From Flavobacterium sp. (lineage in GTDB: Bacteria > Bacteroidota > Bacteroidia > Flavobacteriales > Flavobacteriaceae), in contig NZ_SEBS01000006.1 in assembly GCF_004211145.1 (NCBI RefSeq), positions 1 to 64,000 on the forward strand: 64,000 bases of DNA, given 5' to 3'. The notes beneath the pieces are model-generated. The model worked only from the letters and a program-made list of their open reading frames with translations. It had not been told where the DNA came from and made no database searches. The translations under genes were made by a program, and so were the position numbers. Shown one piece after another: positions 26,525 to 34,523 of this stretch. Numbering within the stretch: position 1 is the stretch's first letter; each line of letters begins with the position of its first letter.

Positions 26525-27082
26525 CTAGAATAAATATCCAAGCGAGACCTGGAATACCGCATTTTTGACTTCGGCGTCTTTCGAAGCTTCAGTAAGTCCG
26601 ATGGAGTAGCGGCCTGAAATGAACAAACCTTCAGTGATGAAAGCCGTCACGCCTCCCGCAACCGCGAAGTCGAACGATTCAGTGTCGGCATCTCCGGCGA
26701 CTTCATCGAATACGAGGTCGGCGTCATCGACTAGGAATGAGAATTGTGGTCCGGCATCGATACTCAGCCTGTCGGTTACCACGTAGAAACGCGCCATGAC
26801 CGGAACCGAGATGTAGTCGAGATTGAAATCCCCTACGCCTTCGACATCCGCACCTTGCGATGAATACAGTACTTCCGGTTGGAGTGCGAAATTTTCGAAT
26901 ATCTTGAGCTGGACGACGGCGCCCGCGTGGAAGCTCGTGCGTGCTTTGTAGTCTATTCCGTCGACGCCACCGTTGAAGTTGGCGAAGTTCGGTCCTGCCT
27001 TAACCCCGAATCTCAGGAACTGTGCTTGTGAAGTGATGGTTCCCGCGATCAGCAGTAGCGCCACCAAAAGTTGTTTTTTCAT
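26525..27082 (-). CDS. Outer-membrane beta-barrel protein (PorT/OmpX-like), paralogue 1
   Basis: The 185-residue protein has a signal peptide (MKKQLLVALLLIAGTITSQAQ) and the eight-strand barrel pattern RFGVKAGPNFANFNGG, HAGAVVQLKIFENFALQPEVLYSSQGADV, YISVPVMARFYV, SIDAGPQFSFL and a terminal VFQVSLGYLF ending in phenylalanine. Acidic loops (DDADLVFDEVAGDADTESFD) may bind cations (inference). It shares this layout with the genes at 27571-28110 and 28181-28786. The role is unknown. Confidence 0.85.
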   Translation of the reverse strand: MKKQLLVALLLIAGTITSQAQFLRFGVKAGPNFANFNGGVDGIDYKARTSFHAGAVVQLKIFENFALQPEVLYSSQGADVEGVGDFNLDYISVPVMARFYVVTDRLSIDAGPQFSFLVDDADLVFDEVAGDADTESFDFAVAGGVTAFITEGLFISGRYSIGLTEASKDAEVKNAVFQVSLGYLF

Positions 27083-27570
27083 AATCAGGTTCTTTAGTTT
27101 GTCGTAAAATTAGTAATCCACGCGGTCGATGGCTTTATACAGATTCGGCGAAATCTTGCATTTTAAGCCATCCGCCCGTTATTGACACAAAAATATTTTT
27201 CGTGTTTATAAGATTGTTTATAACTGCGGGTTGTGGCATCTCTTGCACGCTTGACAACTCGGTAACTTTATTGGAACGCACTGTAATGGTGAAAGTTGTT
27301 TTGGAACGGCATAAATTTTCCAAAAATATAAAGTTTCTAATTATCAGTTAATTAAATATTCATGTTTAATGCCGGCTCGAAGTTGGCGAAACGATAAGTT
27401 GTAGTAGTTTGAGTTTGAAATTTGGAAAAGCCTTTCGTAAATGAAGGGCTTTTTAATTTCTCGGAGTATTGATGACGTGTTCATAAAATTGTTGACAAGT
27501 GAAATTTTAACTAAAATATCGGTGTTAAAGCCTGTCTAATTTTGTACTACTAACGTTTAAACAAAATAAA
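27083..27570. other. Gap between divergent barrel genes with an orphan terminator
   Basis: The gap holds a minus-strand -7-like box TATTTTTG (27328-27321), a terminator-like hairpin at 27427-27454 and the plus-strand box TAATTTTG (27538-27545) for the next gene. A 62-codon minus-strand frame (27135-27323) has no recognisable features. A small RNA ending at the hairpin is possible. Confidence 0.5.
27427..27454 (+). terminator. Orphan intrinsic terminator-like hairpin
   Basis: AAGCCTTTC and GAAGGGCTT (one G-T pair) form a 9-bp stem around GTAAAT, followed by TTT. No gene ends here: both flanking genes start by diverging from this gap. Confidence 0.55.
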
Positions 27571-28110
27571 ATGAAGAAACTGATTTTTTGCGCATGCGCG
27601 ATGTTTGCTTTCGGATTTGCCAACGCACAATCTGAAACGGTCAAGTTCGGTGTGAAAGCTGGTTTTGTACACACAAATCTTGTTGCTGACGATCTTGATG
27701 GTGCCGATGATTTCGATTATGACAGTAAAATAGGCGGTTACATTGGCGGTTTGGTCGATCTTCCGATATCGGGAAACTTCCATTTGCAACCCGAATTACT
27801 TTTCGTGGCTGAAGGAGCTGATCAGGTAAGCCTTATCTACGCGCGGATCCCGGTGCTTGCGAAATATTACATCATCCAGAATTTGGCGCTTCAGGCAGGA
27901 CCGACGTTCGGTATTTTGTTGGATGCTGAAGACAACGCCGACGATTACCTCAAAAGAGGCGATGTCGCACTGACAGGCGGCGCGACTTACGAATTTGACT
28001 TCGGTTTGTTCGTTGATGCACGTTTCAACGCCGGTTTGTTAAATATCAGCGACGTAGGAGGAGAAATTAGGACCGCGAGCTTCATGGTAGGCGCGGGTTA
28101 TCGTTTTTAA
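27571..28110 (+). CDS. Outer-membrane beta-barrel protein, paralogue 2
   Basis: The 179-residue protein has a signal peptide (MKKLIFCACAMFAFGFANAQ) and the same barrel blocks as its neighbours: KFGVKAGFVHTNL, YIGGLVDLPISGNFHLQPELLFVAEGADQ, YARIPVLAKYYIIQNLALQAGPTFGILL and terminal FMVGAGYRF. Loops are rich in Asp (DDLDGADDFDYDSK). A -7 box TAATTTTG lies 26 nt before the ATG. It is convergent with paralogue 3 across a shared terminator. Confidence 0.85.
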   Translation: MKKLIFCACAMFAFGFANAQSETVKFGVKAGFVHTNLVADDLDGADDFDYDSKIGGYIGGLVDLPISGNFHLQPELLFVAEGADQVSLIYARIPVLAKYYIIQNLALQAGPTFGILLDAEDNADDYLKRGDVALTGGATYEFDFGLFVDARFNAGLLNISDVGGEIRTASFMVGAGYRF

Positions 28111-28126
28111 TAGATTGGGTTAAATG

Positions 28127-28158
28127 CAAAAAGCCTTTCCAAACGGAAAGGCTTTTTT
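28127..28158. terminator. Bidirectional intrinsic terminator
   Basis: AAAGCCTTTCC (28130-28140) and GGAAAGGCTTT (28145-28155) form an 11-bp perfect stem with an AAAC loop, with A- and T-runs on both sides. It serves the two convergent barrel genes. Confidence 0.92.
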
Positions 28159-28180
28159 TGTTCTAATGTGTTTATTTTGC

Positions 28181-28786
28181 TTAGAATTTGTAACCGATAC
28201 CGATTTGGAAAACCGCATTGCGGATGTCAGTATCCTTTACGACGTCAGTGAATCCGTAGTTGTAACGTCCGTAGGCGAACAATCCCATTTCTGTTTGGAA
28301 CGTTGCACCGGCGGCAACTCCGAAGTCGAAATCTTCAGCCTCGTCCTGTTCGTCGCTTTCCTCTCCGTCAATTTCGATTTTCTCGTTTACTTTGAAACTG
28401 AACTGTGGACCGGCTTCCAAACTGAATCCTTTGAAAAGGTAAACTTTCGCCAACACCGGCACGTTGATGTAGTCTAGTTTGTACGTCGCTTCATCAGCTC
28501 CCAGAAGTACTGGATTTTTTACGTCAAAACCTTGTCCGGAATACAAGACCTCCGCTTGTAGCGAGAAAATGTCTGCCAACGGTAATTCACCAACCAAACC
28601 TACGTGGAAGTTCGTTCTGGATTCTGTGTCTCCGATGTCGTCTCCGCTAACGTTCGAGAAGTTAACACCACCTTTTACACCAAGGCTAGCCGTTCGGTCA
28701 GTTGTGTTGTCGGCCTCGTTCTGCGCATAGATAGCTGTAGCGCCGAACATCATTATTCCTGTTACTAAAAATTTCAATGATTTCAT
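28181..28786 (-). CDS. Outer-membrane beta-barrel protein, paralogue 3
   Basis: The 201-residue protein starts at ATG 28786 (MKSLKFLVTGIMMFGATAIYAQ signal peptide); a longer frame to 28837 lacks support. Barrel blocks are LGVKGGVNFSNVSGDD, FHVGLVGELPLADIFSLQAEVLYSGQGFDV, YINVPVLAKVYLFKGFSLEAGPQFSFKV and the end VFQIGIGYKF. It has a strongly acidic loop (EIDGEESDEQDEAEDFD). A -7 box TAATTTTG (minus strand, 28824-28817) resembles that of paralogue 2, which suggests shared origin and possibly shared control. Confidence 0.85.
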   Translation of the reverse strand: MKSLKFLVTGIMMFGATAIYAQNEADNTTDRTASLGVKGGVNFSNVSGDDIGDTESRTNFHVGLVGELPLADIFSLQAEVLYSGQGFDVKNPVLLGADEATYKLDYINVPVLAKVYLFKGFSLEAGPQFSFKVNEKIEIDGEESDEQDEAEDFDFGVAAGATFQTEMGLFAYGRYNYGFTDVVKDTDIRNAVFQIGIGYKF

Positions 28787-29042
28787 GATTGTCATGTTTA
28801 ATGGGTTATTTGATGCCAAAATTAGAATCTCAACCAACCCGACTGCCTTAAAGAATTCTTAATTCACAGTTCTTTAACACAGTAAAAATTTGATTTTTAT
28901 GTGAATTTTGCAACAAATAGAATTTAAGTGTAATGATAATTTATCAATATGGTAATTCTATAAACATTTACTGATAAAGTGATAATTGGAGAAATTCTCT
29001 TGCAGTCGTTTTTTCGTCCCAAATGATTTCGTTTATTTACAT

Positions 29043-29963
29043 ATGGAAAGTTGGAAAAGCTTCATCAAGAGTTATCAGACGTATTTGCGCATCGAACGTG
29101 GATTGTCGGCCAATTCCATTGCGAATTACACGTTCGACATCAATAGGCTTTGTTCGTATCTCGATGAAAATGCGATTTCCGTTTCTCCGATAAAAATCAC
29201 CGAGGAAACCGTGCAACAGTTCATTTACGCCGTTTCCAAGGAAGTCAATCCGAGATCACAAGCGCGCATTATTTCCGGTTTGAAGAGTTTTTTCGGCTAT
29301 CTGATCTTCGAGGATTATCGGAATACGAACCCGATGGAACTACTCGAAACGCCCAAAATCGCACGCAAACTTCCCGATACGTTATCGCTTCCCGACATCG
29401 ACAGGCTCATCTCGGCCATCGATCTAAGCAAAACCGACGTGGCGAGCGGATTGAAAATAGGTGAACGCGACCGCACGATGCTTGAAACGCTTTATGGTTG
29501 CGGGCTTCGCGTATCGGAACTCGTCACCTTGAAAATGTCGGATCTCTTTTTCGACGAAGGTTTCGTGCGCGTCACGGGTAAGGGAAACAAGCAGCGTTTC
29601 GTGCCCATCGGCGACGTGACGCGCAAGTACATCGAAATCTATTTGGCAACCGTCAGGAATCAGCTCACGATCCAGAAAGGCCACGAGGACACGATTTTCC
29701 TGAACCGACGCGGGAAAGGATTGACGCGCGCGATGGTTTTTACTATAATAAAGGAGTTGGCCGAAAAAATTGAACTCGGAAAATCAATAAGCCCGCACAC
29801 GTTCCGACATTCATTTGCGACACATTTGCTTGAAAACGGAGCCGATTTGCGTTCGATCCAACTCATGCTCGGGCACGAATCGATTACGACGACCGAGATT
29901 TACGTGCATTTGGATCGGAAGCACTTGACGCAGGTGATGAATAAGTTTCATCCGAGAAAGTAA
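29043..29963 (+). CDS. xerD: Tyrosine recombinase XerD-type
   Basis: The 306-residue recombinase starts at ATG 29043 (MESWKSFIKSYQTYLRIERGL). An in-frame upstream TTG-started extension has no family counterpart. The SAM-like N-terminal domain covers about 1-100. The catalytic residues are complete: R156 (YGCGLRVSEL), K180 (TGKGNKQRF), H252 and R255 (HTFRHSFATH), H278 (LGHES) and Y287 (EIYVHLD). XerC/XerD resolve chromosome dimers at dif. Its position near aroQ and its full length favour the housekeeping XerD role over an integrase. Confidence 0.92.
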   Translation: MESWKSFIKSYQTYLRIERGLSANSIANYTFDINRLCSYLDENAISVSPIKITEETVQQFIYAVSKEVNPRSQARIISGLKSFFGYLIFEDYRNTNPMELLETPKIARKLPDTLSLPDIDRLISAIDLSKTDVASGLKIGERDRTMLETLYGCGLRVSELVTLKMSDLFFDEGFVRVTGKGNKQRFVPIGDVTRKYIEIYLATVRNQLTIQKGHEDTIFLNRRGKGLTRAMVFTIIKELAEKIELGKSISPHTFRHSFATHLLENGADLRSIQLMLGHESITTTEIYVHLDRKHLTQVMNKFHPRK

Positions 29964-29965
29964 GT

Positions 29966-30150
29966 GTCAAAAAGTCGAAAGTAAAAAGTCAAAAGTCAAA
30001 CGTAGAAAGTCGAAAAGGCTTGGAGTCGGATGACGAACGAATTTATTTTCGGGACCTTTGCACAAGAACGCCGAATCGAAATCCTGACTTCTGCGACCAT
30101 ATATTAACGATTCGTAGCCCTTAAGACATCAAAACTTTATGACTTTACGA
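29966..30150. repeat. AAAGTC phrases with a degenerate terminator-like copy
   Basis: Arm 1 (29966-30016) holds near-copies of AAAAGTCAAAAGTC. A weaker inverse (AAAACTTTATGACTTTACG) begins near 30130. The spacer contains CCGAATCGAAATCCTGACTT (30071-30090), a decayed match to the terminators at 31702-31734 and 31815-31850, followed by TTAACGATTC. Confidence 0.5.
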
Positions 30151-30162
30151 TTAAATTATATT

Positions 30163-31503
30163 ATGAAATACCTGATTGTACTTTTTCTGATACCAGTTTT
30201 CTGCTTTTCACAAAATCCCAACGTACGAAAACTGTCAGAATATATGGACAAGCAATTCGAAATAAACGATTTCAGCGGGACGGTGATCGTGATGAAAAAG
30301 GATTCGGTGTTGCTCAGAAAGGCCTACGGTTTAGCCAATCGTGAATTCGAGGTGAAAAATTCGGTCGAAACGAAGTTCGTCCTGGCGTCGGTCACCAAAT
30401 ATTTTACGGCGATCGCAATCATGCAGTTGGTCGAACAGCAAAAACTGTCGGTTGATGATAAACTGTCGAAATACTTCCCGGCTTATCCGAACGGGGAAAA
30501 GGTCACGATCCACATGCTGCTCACGCACACGGCCGGATTGCCGCTCGATTTCGACGATCTGTATATGAATTCGACGACGATTTCCAAGGATTCGGCCAAT
30601 GTGATCCTGATGCGAAAACCGTATCTGTTCGAGCCTGGAACGGCGTGTAAATACAGCAATGTCGGATATTTTTTGCTCGGACAGATAATCGAGAAGGCGT
30701 CAGGGAAATCCTATGCTGATTTCTTGAAGCAGCACATTTTCGACAAGGCCCGAATGACCGGATCGGGAATCTGCAACAACGACTCCATCGTCAGGATGAA
30801 GGCCGATATCTATTACAAGGAAAATGGTAAATACGCGAAAAACCCATACCTGAACTGGAACTTGAATGTCGGTCATGACGGAGCATATTCGACTGTCGAC
30901 GACTTGTATAAACTCGATCGCGCGATGTATGGCAACTCGATTTTGTCAAGCGAATCGCGCGCGAAAATGGAAACCAAATACAATTCGAGATTTCCTGACG
31001 GCGGATTTTTCGATTCGTACGGCTACGGAATCATCATTGATCCATACTACAATCACGGGCATTCGTTGCGCACGCATAGCGGCGGTTTCATCGGCGTGAT
31101 GACCACGTTTGACCGATATCCGGACGACGATTTGTTCATTGCGGTTTTGTCGAACAATGGGTCTGAATCGCATATGGTCAGTTACGCGTTGTCGGCGATC
31201 GTGTTCGGTATCCCTGTTGAAATGCCGTACATTCATAAAGCGATAGAAATTGCTCCGACGAAACTCACAGCGTTCGCGGGCGAATATCAAAACGTGAAGA
31301 TAATCGCGTCCGATGATAAGTTGTTTTTGAACACACTTGATGACGAATTTGTTCCCGAATCACAAACCAAGTTTTTCCGAAAGGGCAATCCCGATCGCAC
31401 GTTTGAATTTTTGATGGATAGGAAAGGAAAAGTCACGTCGGTGCTTGTCGGTAAAGGCGGCGTGAAGGAAAAGAAATCCCGGTTGACGAAACTTAAAAGG
31501 TAA
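30163..31503 (+). CDS. Secreted serine hydrolase (beta-lactamase/PBP-like family)
   Basis: The 446-residue protein starts at ATG 30163 (signal peptide MKYLIVLFLIPVFCFSQ); the in-frame ATG at 30139 would extend it without a better signal. The class C-like catalytic motifs are S76-V-T-K79 (VLASVTKYFTA), Y-S-N (CKYSNVGYFLLG) and HSGG (LRTHSGGFIG), the last in place of KTG. Such enzymes include DD-peptidases, esterases and D-aminopeptidases; real beta-lactamase activity is uncertain. A C-terminal domain of about 80 residues (FAGEYQNVKI...) is typical of the esterase-like group. It is probably periplasmic. Confidence 0.85.
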   Translation: MKYLIVLFLIPVFCFSQNPNVRKLSEYMDKQFEINDFSGTVIVMKKDSVLLRKAYGLANREFEVKNSVETKFVLASVTKYFTAIAIMQLVEQQKLSVDDKLSKYFPAYPNGEKVTIHMLLTHTAGLPLDFDDLYMNSTTISKDSANVILMRKPYLFEPGTACKYSNVGYFLLGQIIEKASGKSYADFLKQHIFDKARMTGSGICNNDSIVRMKADIYYKENGKYAKNPYLNWNLNVGHDGAYSTVDDLYKLDRAMYGNSILSSESRAKMETKYNSRFPDGGFFDSYGYGIIIDPYYNHGHSLRTHSGGFIGVMTTFDRYPDDDLFIAVLSNNGSESHMVSYALSAIVFGIPVEMPYIHKAIEIAPTKLTAFAGEYQNVKIIASDDKLFLNTLDDEFVPESQTKFFRKGNPDRTFEFLMDRKGKVTSVLVGKGGVKEKKSRLTKLKR

Positions 31504-31701
31504 CGCGCGATTTTGGGCGCCACTTTTTAACGCTGATCTGCAACGTTAAGATCAAGCGGTAGTATTTGAAAAAATTGAAAGCTAGATTTTCCACTTTAAA
31601 TATCCGTGGACATCCGTGTACCCGTGGCCAATATTTTTTTAGCCACAGATACACGGCTTTTGCTTCGCCAGTTCGCTTCGCTCGGGTCACGGATTGGTCA
31701 T

Positions 31702-31734
31702 AAAAAAAGCCCGGAATCGAAATCCGGACTTTTA
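31702..31734. terminator. Bidirectional terminator, unit 1
   Basis: AAGCCCGGA and TCCGGACTT flank ATCGAAA-type loop bases, with an A-run before and TTTT after. It serves the serine hydrolase gene and possibly rny. Confidence 0.75.
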
Positions 31735-31814
31735 CAATTTATAATAACGAGTCGCAGTCATTAGTGCTTTCGACTTTGGACTTTGGACTTTCGACTTTTT
31801 TACAAATCGTTCCA

Positions 31815-31850
31815 TAAAAAAAAGCCCGAATCGAAATCCGGACTTTTTAC
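31815..31850. terminator. Bidirectional terminator, unit 2
   Basis: A near-copy of unit 1 (AAAGCCCGAATCGAAATCCGGACTTTTT) lies 113 bp further right. On the minus strand it lies downstream of rny. Confidence 0.7.
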
Positions 31851-31913
31851 TTATAATATCGAGTCATCGCCTTTCAGACTTTCGCCTTTTGACTTTCGAC
31901 TTTTAACTTTCTA

Positions 31914-33479
31914 CTATTTTGCGATATTCACCGCTCTCGTCTCCCGAATCACCGTGATCTTAACCTGCCCCGGATACGTCATTTCGGTTTGGATTTTTTG
32001 TGAGATTTCGAACGACAAGGTTCCTGCCATTTCGTCGGACACTTTTTCGCTTTCGACGATTACGCGCAATTCGCGTCCCGCCTGGATAGCATAAGCGTTT
32101 TTGACGCCCTGGAATCCGAATGCGATCTGTTCCAAATCCTTCAAACGTTGGATGTACGAGTCCAAAACCTGACGGCGTGCGCCCGGACGTGCTCCTGAAA
32201 TCGCATCACAAACCTGGACGATAGGCGACAGCAACGATTTCATTTCGATCTCGTCGTGGTGCGCACCGATGGCGTTACAAACTTCTTCTTTCTCTCCGAA
32301 TTTCTCGGCCCATTGCATACCCAAAAGTGCGTGCGGCAAATCGCTTTCGGTATCAGGCACTTTCCCGATATCGTGGAGCAATCCGGCACGCTTGGCGAGT
32401 TTCACGTTCAGTCCGAGTTCGGCTGCCATGATACCGCAAAGTTTCGACACCTCGCGCGAGTGTTGCAAAAGGTTTTGCCCGTAAGACGAGCGGTATTTCA
32501 TTCGTCCGATGATCTTGATCAATTCAGGATGCAATCCGTGGATGCCAAGGTCGATGACGGTTCGTTTCCCGACTTCGGCGATCTCATCGTCGATCTGTTT
32601 CGTGGTCTTGGCTACGACTTCTTCGATTCGCGCCGGGTGGATACGTCCGTCGGTCACCAATTTGTGCAACGACAAACGCGCTATTTCGCGTCGGACAGGA
32701 TCAAAACACGAAAGGATGATCGCTTCAGGCGTGTCGTCGACGATGATCTCAACTCCGGTCGCGGCTTCAATCGCGCGGATGTTTCGACCTTCACGGCCAA
32801 TGATGCGTCCTTTAACGTCGTCCGATTCGATGTTGAAAACCGATACGCAGTTCTCGACGGCTTCCTCGGTTCCAACGCGCTGGATCGTGTTGATGATGAT
32901 TTTCTTGGCTTCCTGTTGGGCCGTAAGTTTTGCTTCCTCGATCGTTTCCTGGATGTGCGCCATCGCTTTGGTCTTGGCCTCGGCGCGTAATCCTTCAACA
33001 AGCTGTTCGCGGGCTTCTTCGGCCGAAAGACCTGAAATCACCTCGAGTTGGTTGAGTTGGCTCTTGTGCATTTTCTCGACTTCCTGCGTCTTGCGGTCGA
33101 GCATTTCGATTTTCGTATTGTATTCAGCCGTCTTGGCCTCGTAATCGTCGTTGACTTTTTTGGCTTTCGACAATTCGCTCGACACTTGCGATTCCTTATC
33201 GCGGATGCGTTTCTCGGCCTCGGCGGTCTTCTTGTCGCGCGACAGAATTACTTGTTCGTGCTCGGCTTTGAGCTCGATGAATTTCTCTTTCGCCTGGAGG
33301 ATTTTATCTTTCTTGATATTTTCAGCTTCCTGGTTCGCGTCCTTAATGATTAACGACGCGTCTTTTTTCGCGTTCTTGAGCAATCCCGAAACGGTCTTTT
33401 TCTCGAGGAACTTCGCGAATGCGAAACCTCCGCCAATGCCGACGATCGCTGCTATGATTATTAGTAATGTATTATCCAT
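31914..33479 (-). CDS. rny: Ribonuclease Y
   Basis: The 521-residue endoribonuclease starts at ATG 33479 ([28 protein letters not shown]), giving the usual N-terminal membrane anchor; a longer frame to 33530 would run over the 6S RNA terminator. A long charged coiled coil follows (about 30-200). Then come a KH domain ([21 protein letters not shown]) and an HD phosphohydrolase domain with LLHDIGK, and a conserved C-terminal [13 protein letters not shown] block ([14 protein letters not shown]). RNase Y starts mRNA decay at the membrane in bacteria lacking RNase E. 6S RNA and zapA lie immediately upstream. Confidence 0.95.
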   Translation of the reverse strand: MDNTLLIIIAAIVGIGGGFAFAKFLEKKTVSGLLKNAKKDASLIIKDANQEAENIKKDKILQAKEKFIELKAEHEQVILSRDKKTAEAEKRIRDKESQVSSELSKAKKVNDDYEAKTAEYNTKIEMLDRKTQEVEKMHKSQLNQLEVISGLSAEEAREQLVEGLRAEAKTKAMAHIQETIEEAKLTAQQEAKKIIINTIQRVGTEEAVENCVSVFNIESDDVKGRIIGREGRNIRAIEAATGVEIIVDDTPEAIILSCFDPVRREIARLSLHKLVTDGRIHPARIEEVVAKTTKQIDDEIAEVGKRTVIDLGIHGLHPELIKIIGRMKYRSSYGQNLLQHSREVSKLCGIMAAELGLNVKLAKRAGLLHDIGKVPDTESDLPHALLGMQWAEKFGEKEEVCNAIGAHHDEIEMKSLLSPIVQVCDAISGARPGARRQVLDSYIQRLKDLEQIAFGFQGVKNAYAIQAGRELRVIVESEKVSDEMAGTLSFEISQKIQTEMTYPGQVKITVIRETRAVNIAK

Positions 33480-33531
33480 GTTTGTTGAAATTAGTGTTTT
33501 TGAGTTTCTCTGAACTCTTGTTTGTTGCAAT

Positions 33532-33700
33532 AAAAAAAGCCTACATCAGCTGATTGCATAAACTCGTTATGACAAGTTTTGGGCTAACCCGCTGTTCAAG
33601 GATCCGGGACGAGCCGGCGTGCTTTAGTAGTGGCAATTCGCCCATCTGAATTGTTTAATGTTGAGTTTATCAAATGGAAACTAATGTAGGCAGTATCTTA
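33532..33700 (-). ncRNA. ssrS: 6S-Flavo-like RNA
   Basis: The gap between zapA and rny can fold on the minus strand as a long rod. The closing stem pairs 33684-33691 with 33539-33546 (GCCTACAT/ATGTAGGC), and a second stem pairs 33663-33670 with 33558-33565 (ATAAACTC/GAGTTTAT). A central region with internal GGGC/GCCC and GC-rich pairs follows, and a T-run ends it (33532-33538). Size (about 160 nt), rod shape and zapA neighbourhood match 6S RNA, which mimics an open promoter and binds housekeeping RNA polymerase; Rfam has a 6S-Flavo family. The exact 5' end is uncertain. Confidence 0.8.
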
Positions 33701-33720
33701 GCTTATGTAAAAGAACGTGT

Positions 33721-34020
33721 TTATCGGTTGAGATATTCGGCAAGCATTTCATTGATCGCGCTCAGTCGCTGGATGGTCTCGGTTCCGTCAATCGAATTGT
33801 CGAGCTGTTTCTGTTCGAGCTGGGATGCGAACTGTAACGCGCACATCGCCAAGACGTCCTGTTTATCGCGGACGGCGTAATTTTCCTCGAACTGCTTGAT
33901 CATCACGTCGATTTTCCTCGACGCGCTGCGAAGGCCTTCTTCCTGCGACATGTTCACCGTTAACGGGTAAACGCGGTCGGCGATGGATAGTTTGATCTTC
34001 AGCTTTTCGTCCATAATCAA
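33721..34020 (-). CDS. zapA: Cell division protein ZapA
   Basis: This 99-residue protein has the ZapA layout: an N-terminal beta domain (KLKIKLSIADRVYPLTVNMSQEEGLRSASRKIDVMIKQF) followed by a long helix for tetramer formation (DVLAMCALQFASQLEQKQL). ZapA binds and bundles FtsZ filaments at midcell. Its start overlaps the stop of the upstream coiled-coil gene by 4 bases (ATGA), so they are translated together. Confidence 0.9.
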   Translation of the reverse strand: MIMDEKLKIKLSIADRVYPLTVNMSQEEGLRSASRKIDVMIKQFEENYAVRDKQDVLAMCALQFASQLEQKQLDNSIDGTETIQRLSAINEMLAEYLNR

Positions 34021-34307
34021 TCTGCGAGCTGGGCGATACAGTAATCAATTTCCCGTATCAATGAATTTATCTTGAGCTTTGTATCTCGTTTATTTTCGTC
34101 ACTGCCTAGCAATGAATTGGCGATCCTGAGCGTTTCGTTGGCCGATTGCAGCGCCACGATGTCGTGGTTTTGCTTTTCAGCGAGTGCGGAATTCTTGTCC
34201 TTTTCTTCCTGAAGTTCGCGGTTGCTCTTCTCGAGAGCATCTATTTTGCGTAGCAGTTTTTGTATCCTGCCTTCAAGAGTATCAATAATTCCTGCAATTT
34301 CGCTCAT
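34017..34307 (-). CDS. Small coiled-coil protein, ZapB-like partner of ZapA
   Basis: The 96-residue protein is almost entirely helical with heptad spacing (IIDTLEGRIQKLLRKIDALEKSNRELQEEKDKNSALAEKQ). It has no signal peptide or cysteine. The 4-base overlap with zapA implies a shared function; by analogy to ZapB, a coiled-coil ZapA partner, a divisome role is inferred but not shown by sequence identity. It is the first gene of the zapA unit. Confidence 0.7.
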   Translation of the reverse strand: MSEIAGIIDTLEGRIQKLLRKIDALEKSNRELQEEKDKNSALAEKQNHDIVALQSANETLRIANSLLGSDENKRDTKLKINSLIREIDYCIAQLAD

Positions 34308-34334
34308 TGAAAATCCTGTTCATTACCTGAATCA

Positions 34335-34364
34335 CAAAGGTAGCATTTCACTTCAATTAGCGAA
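34335..34364 (-). promoter_or_regulatory. Promoter of the zapA operon
   Basis: TACCTTTG (minus strand, 34342-34335) matches TAnnTTTG, with a TTTCG about 18 nt upstream as an imperfect -33. The predicted start lies about 20 nt before the ATG at 34307. Confidence 0.5.
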
Positions 34365-34523
34365 ATTTTTTTGATACGAAATTCGCTACTGAAATCGATG
34401 GAGTAGATAATAAATTGCTCCAAAGCCTGTTATGTACATTAAAAATACACTCAGTTTAGAATGGCTTTTTTTATCTTAGCCAACCCGACGTCGGTTGATT
34501 TCGGGCTACAATAAATTCCTATC

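Larger units (their letters stand above)
31504..31913. repeat. Gap with phrase hairpin and duplicated terminator units
   Basis: The gap has a CCGTGT...GTGGC hairpin (31614-31628 with 31642-31656), a CGCCAGTTCGCTTCGCTCG block (about 31670-31690) found inverted near 41500, and two units of about 110 bp. Each unit consists of a terminator, an AATAWCGAGTC motif (31743-31753, 31855-31865) and GACTTTCGACTTT phrases. No coding sequence is visible. Confidence 0.65.

Noticed and set aside
27135..27323. 62-codon minus-strand gene
   Set aside because: No signal, domain or promoter at the right distance; the -7-like box overlaps its start.
30163..31503. Antibiotic-resistance beta-lactamase
   Set aside because: SxxK and YSN are present, but HSGG replaces KTG and the C-terminal domain fits esterase-like family members.
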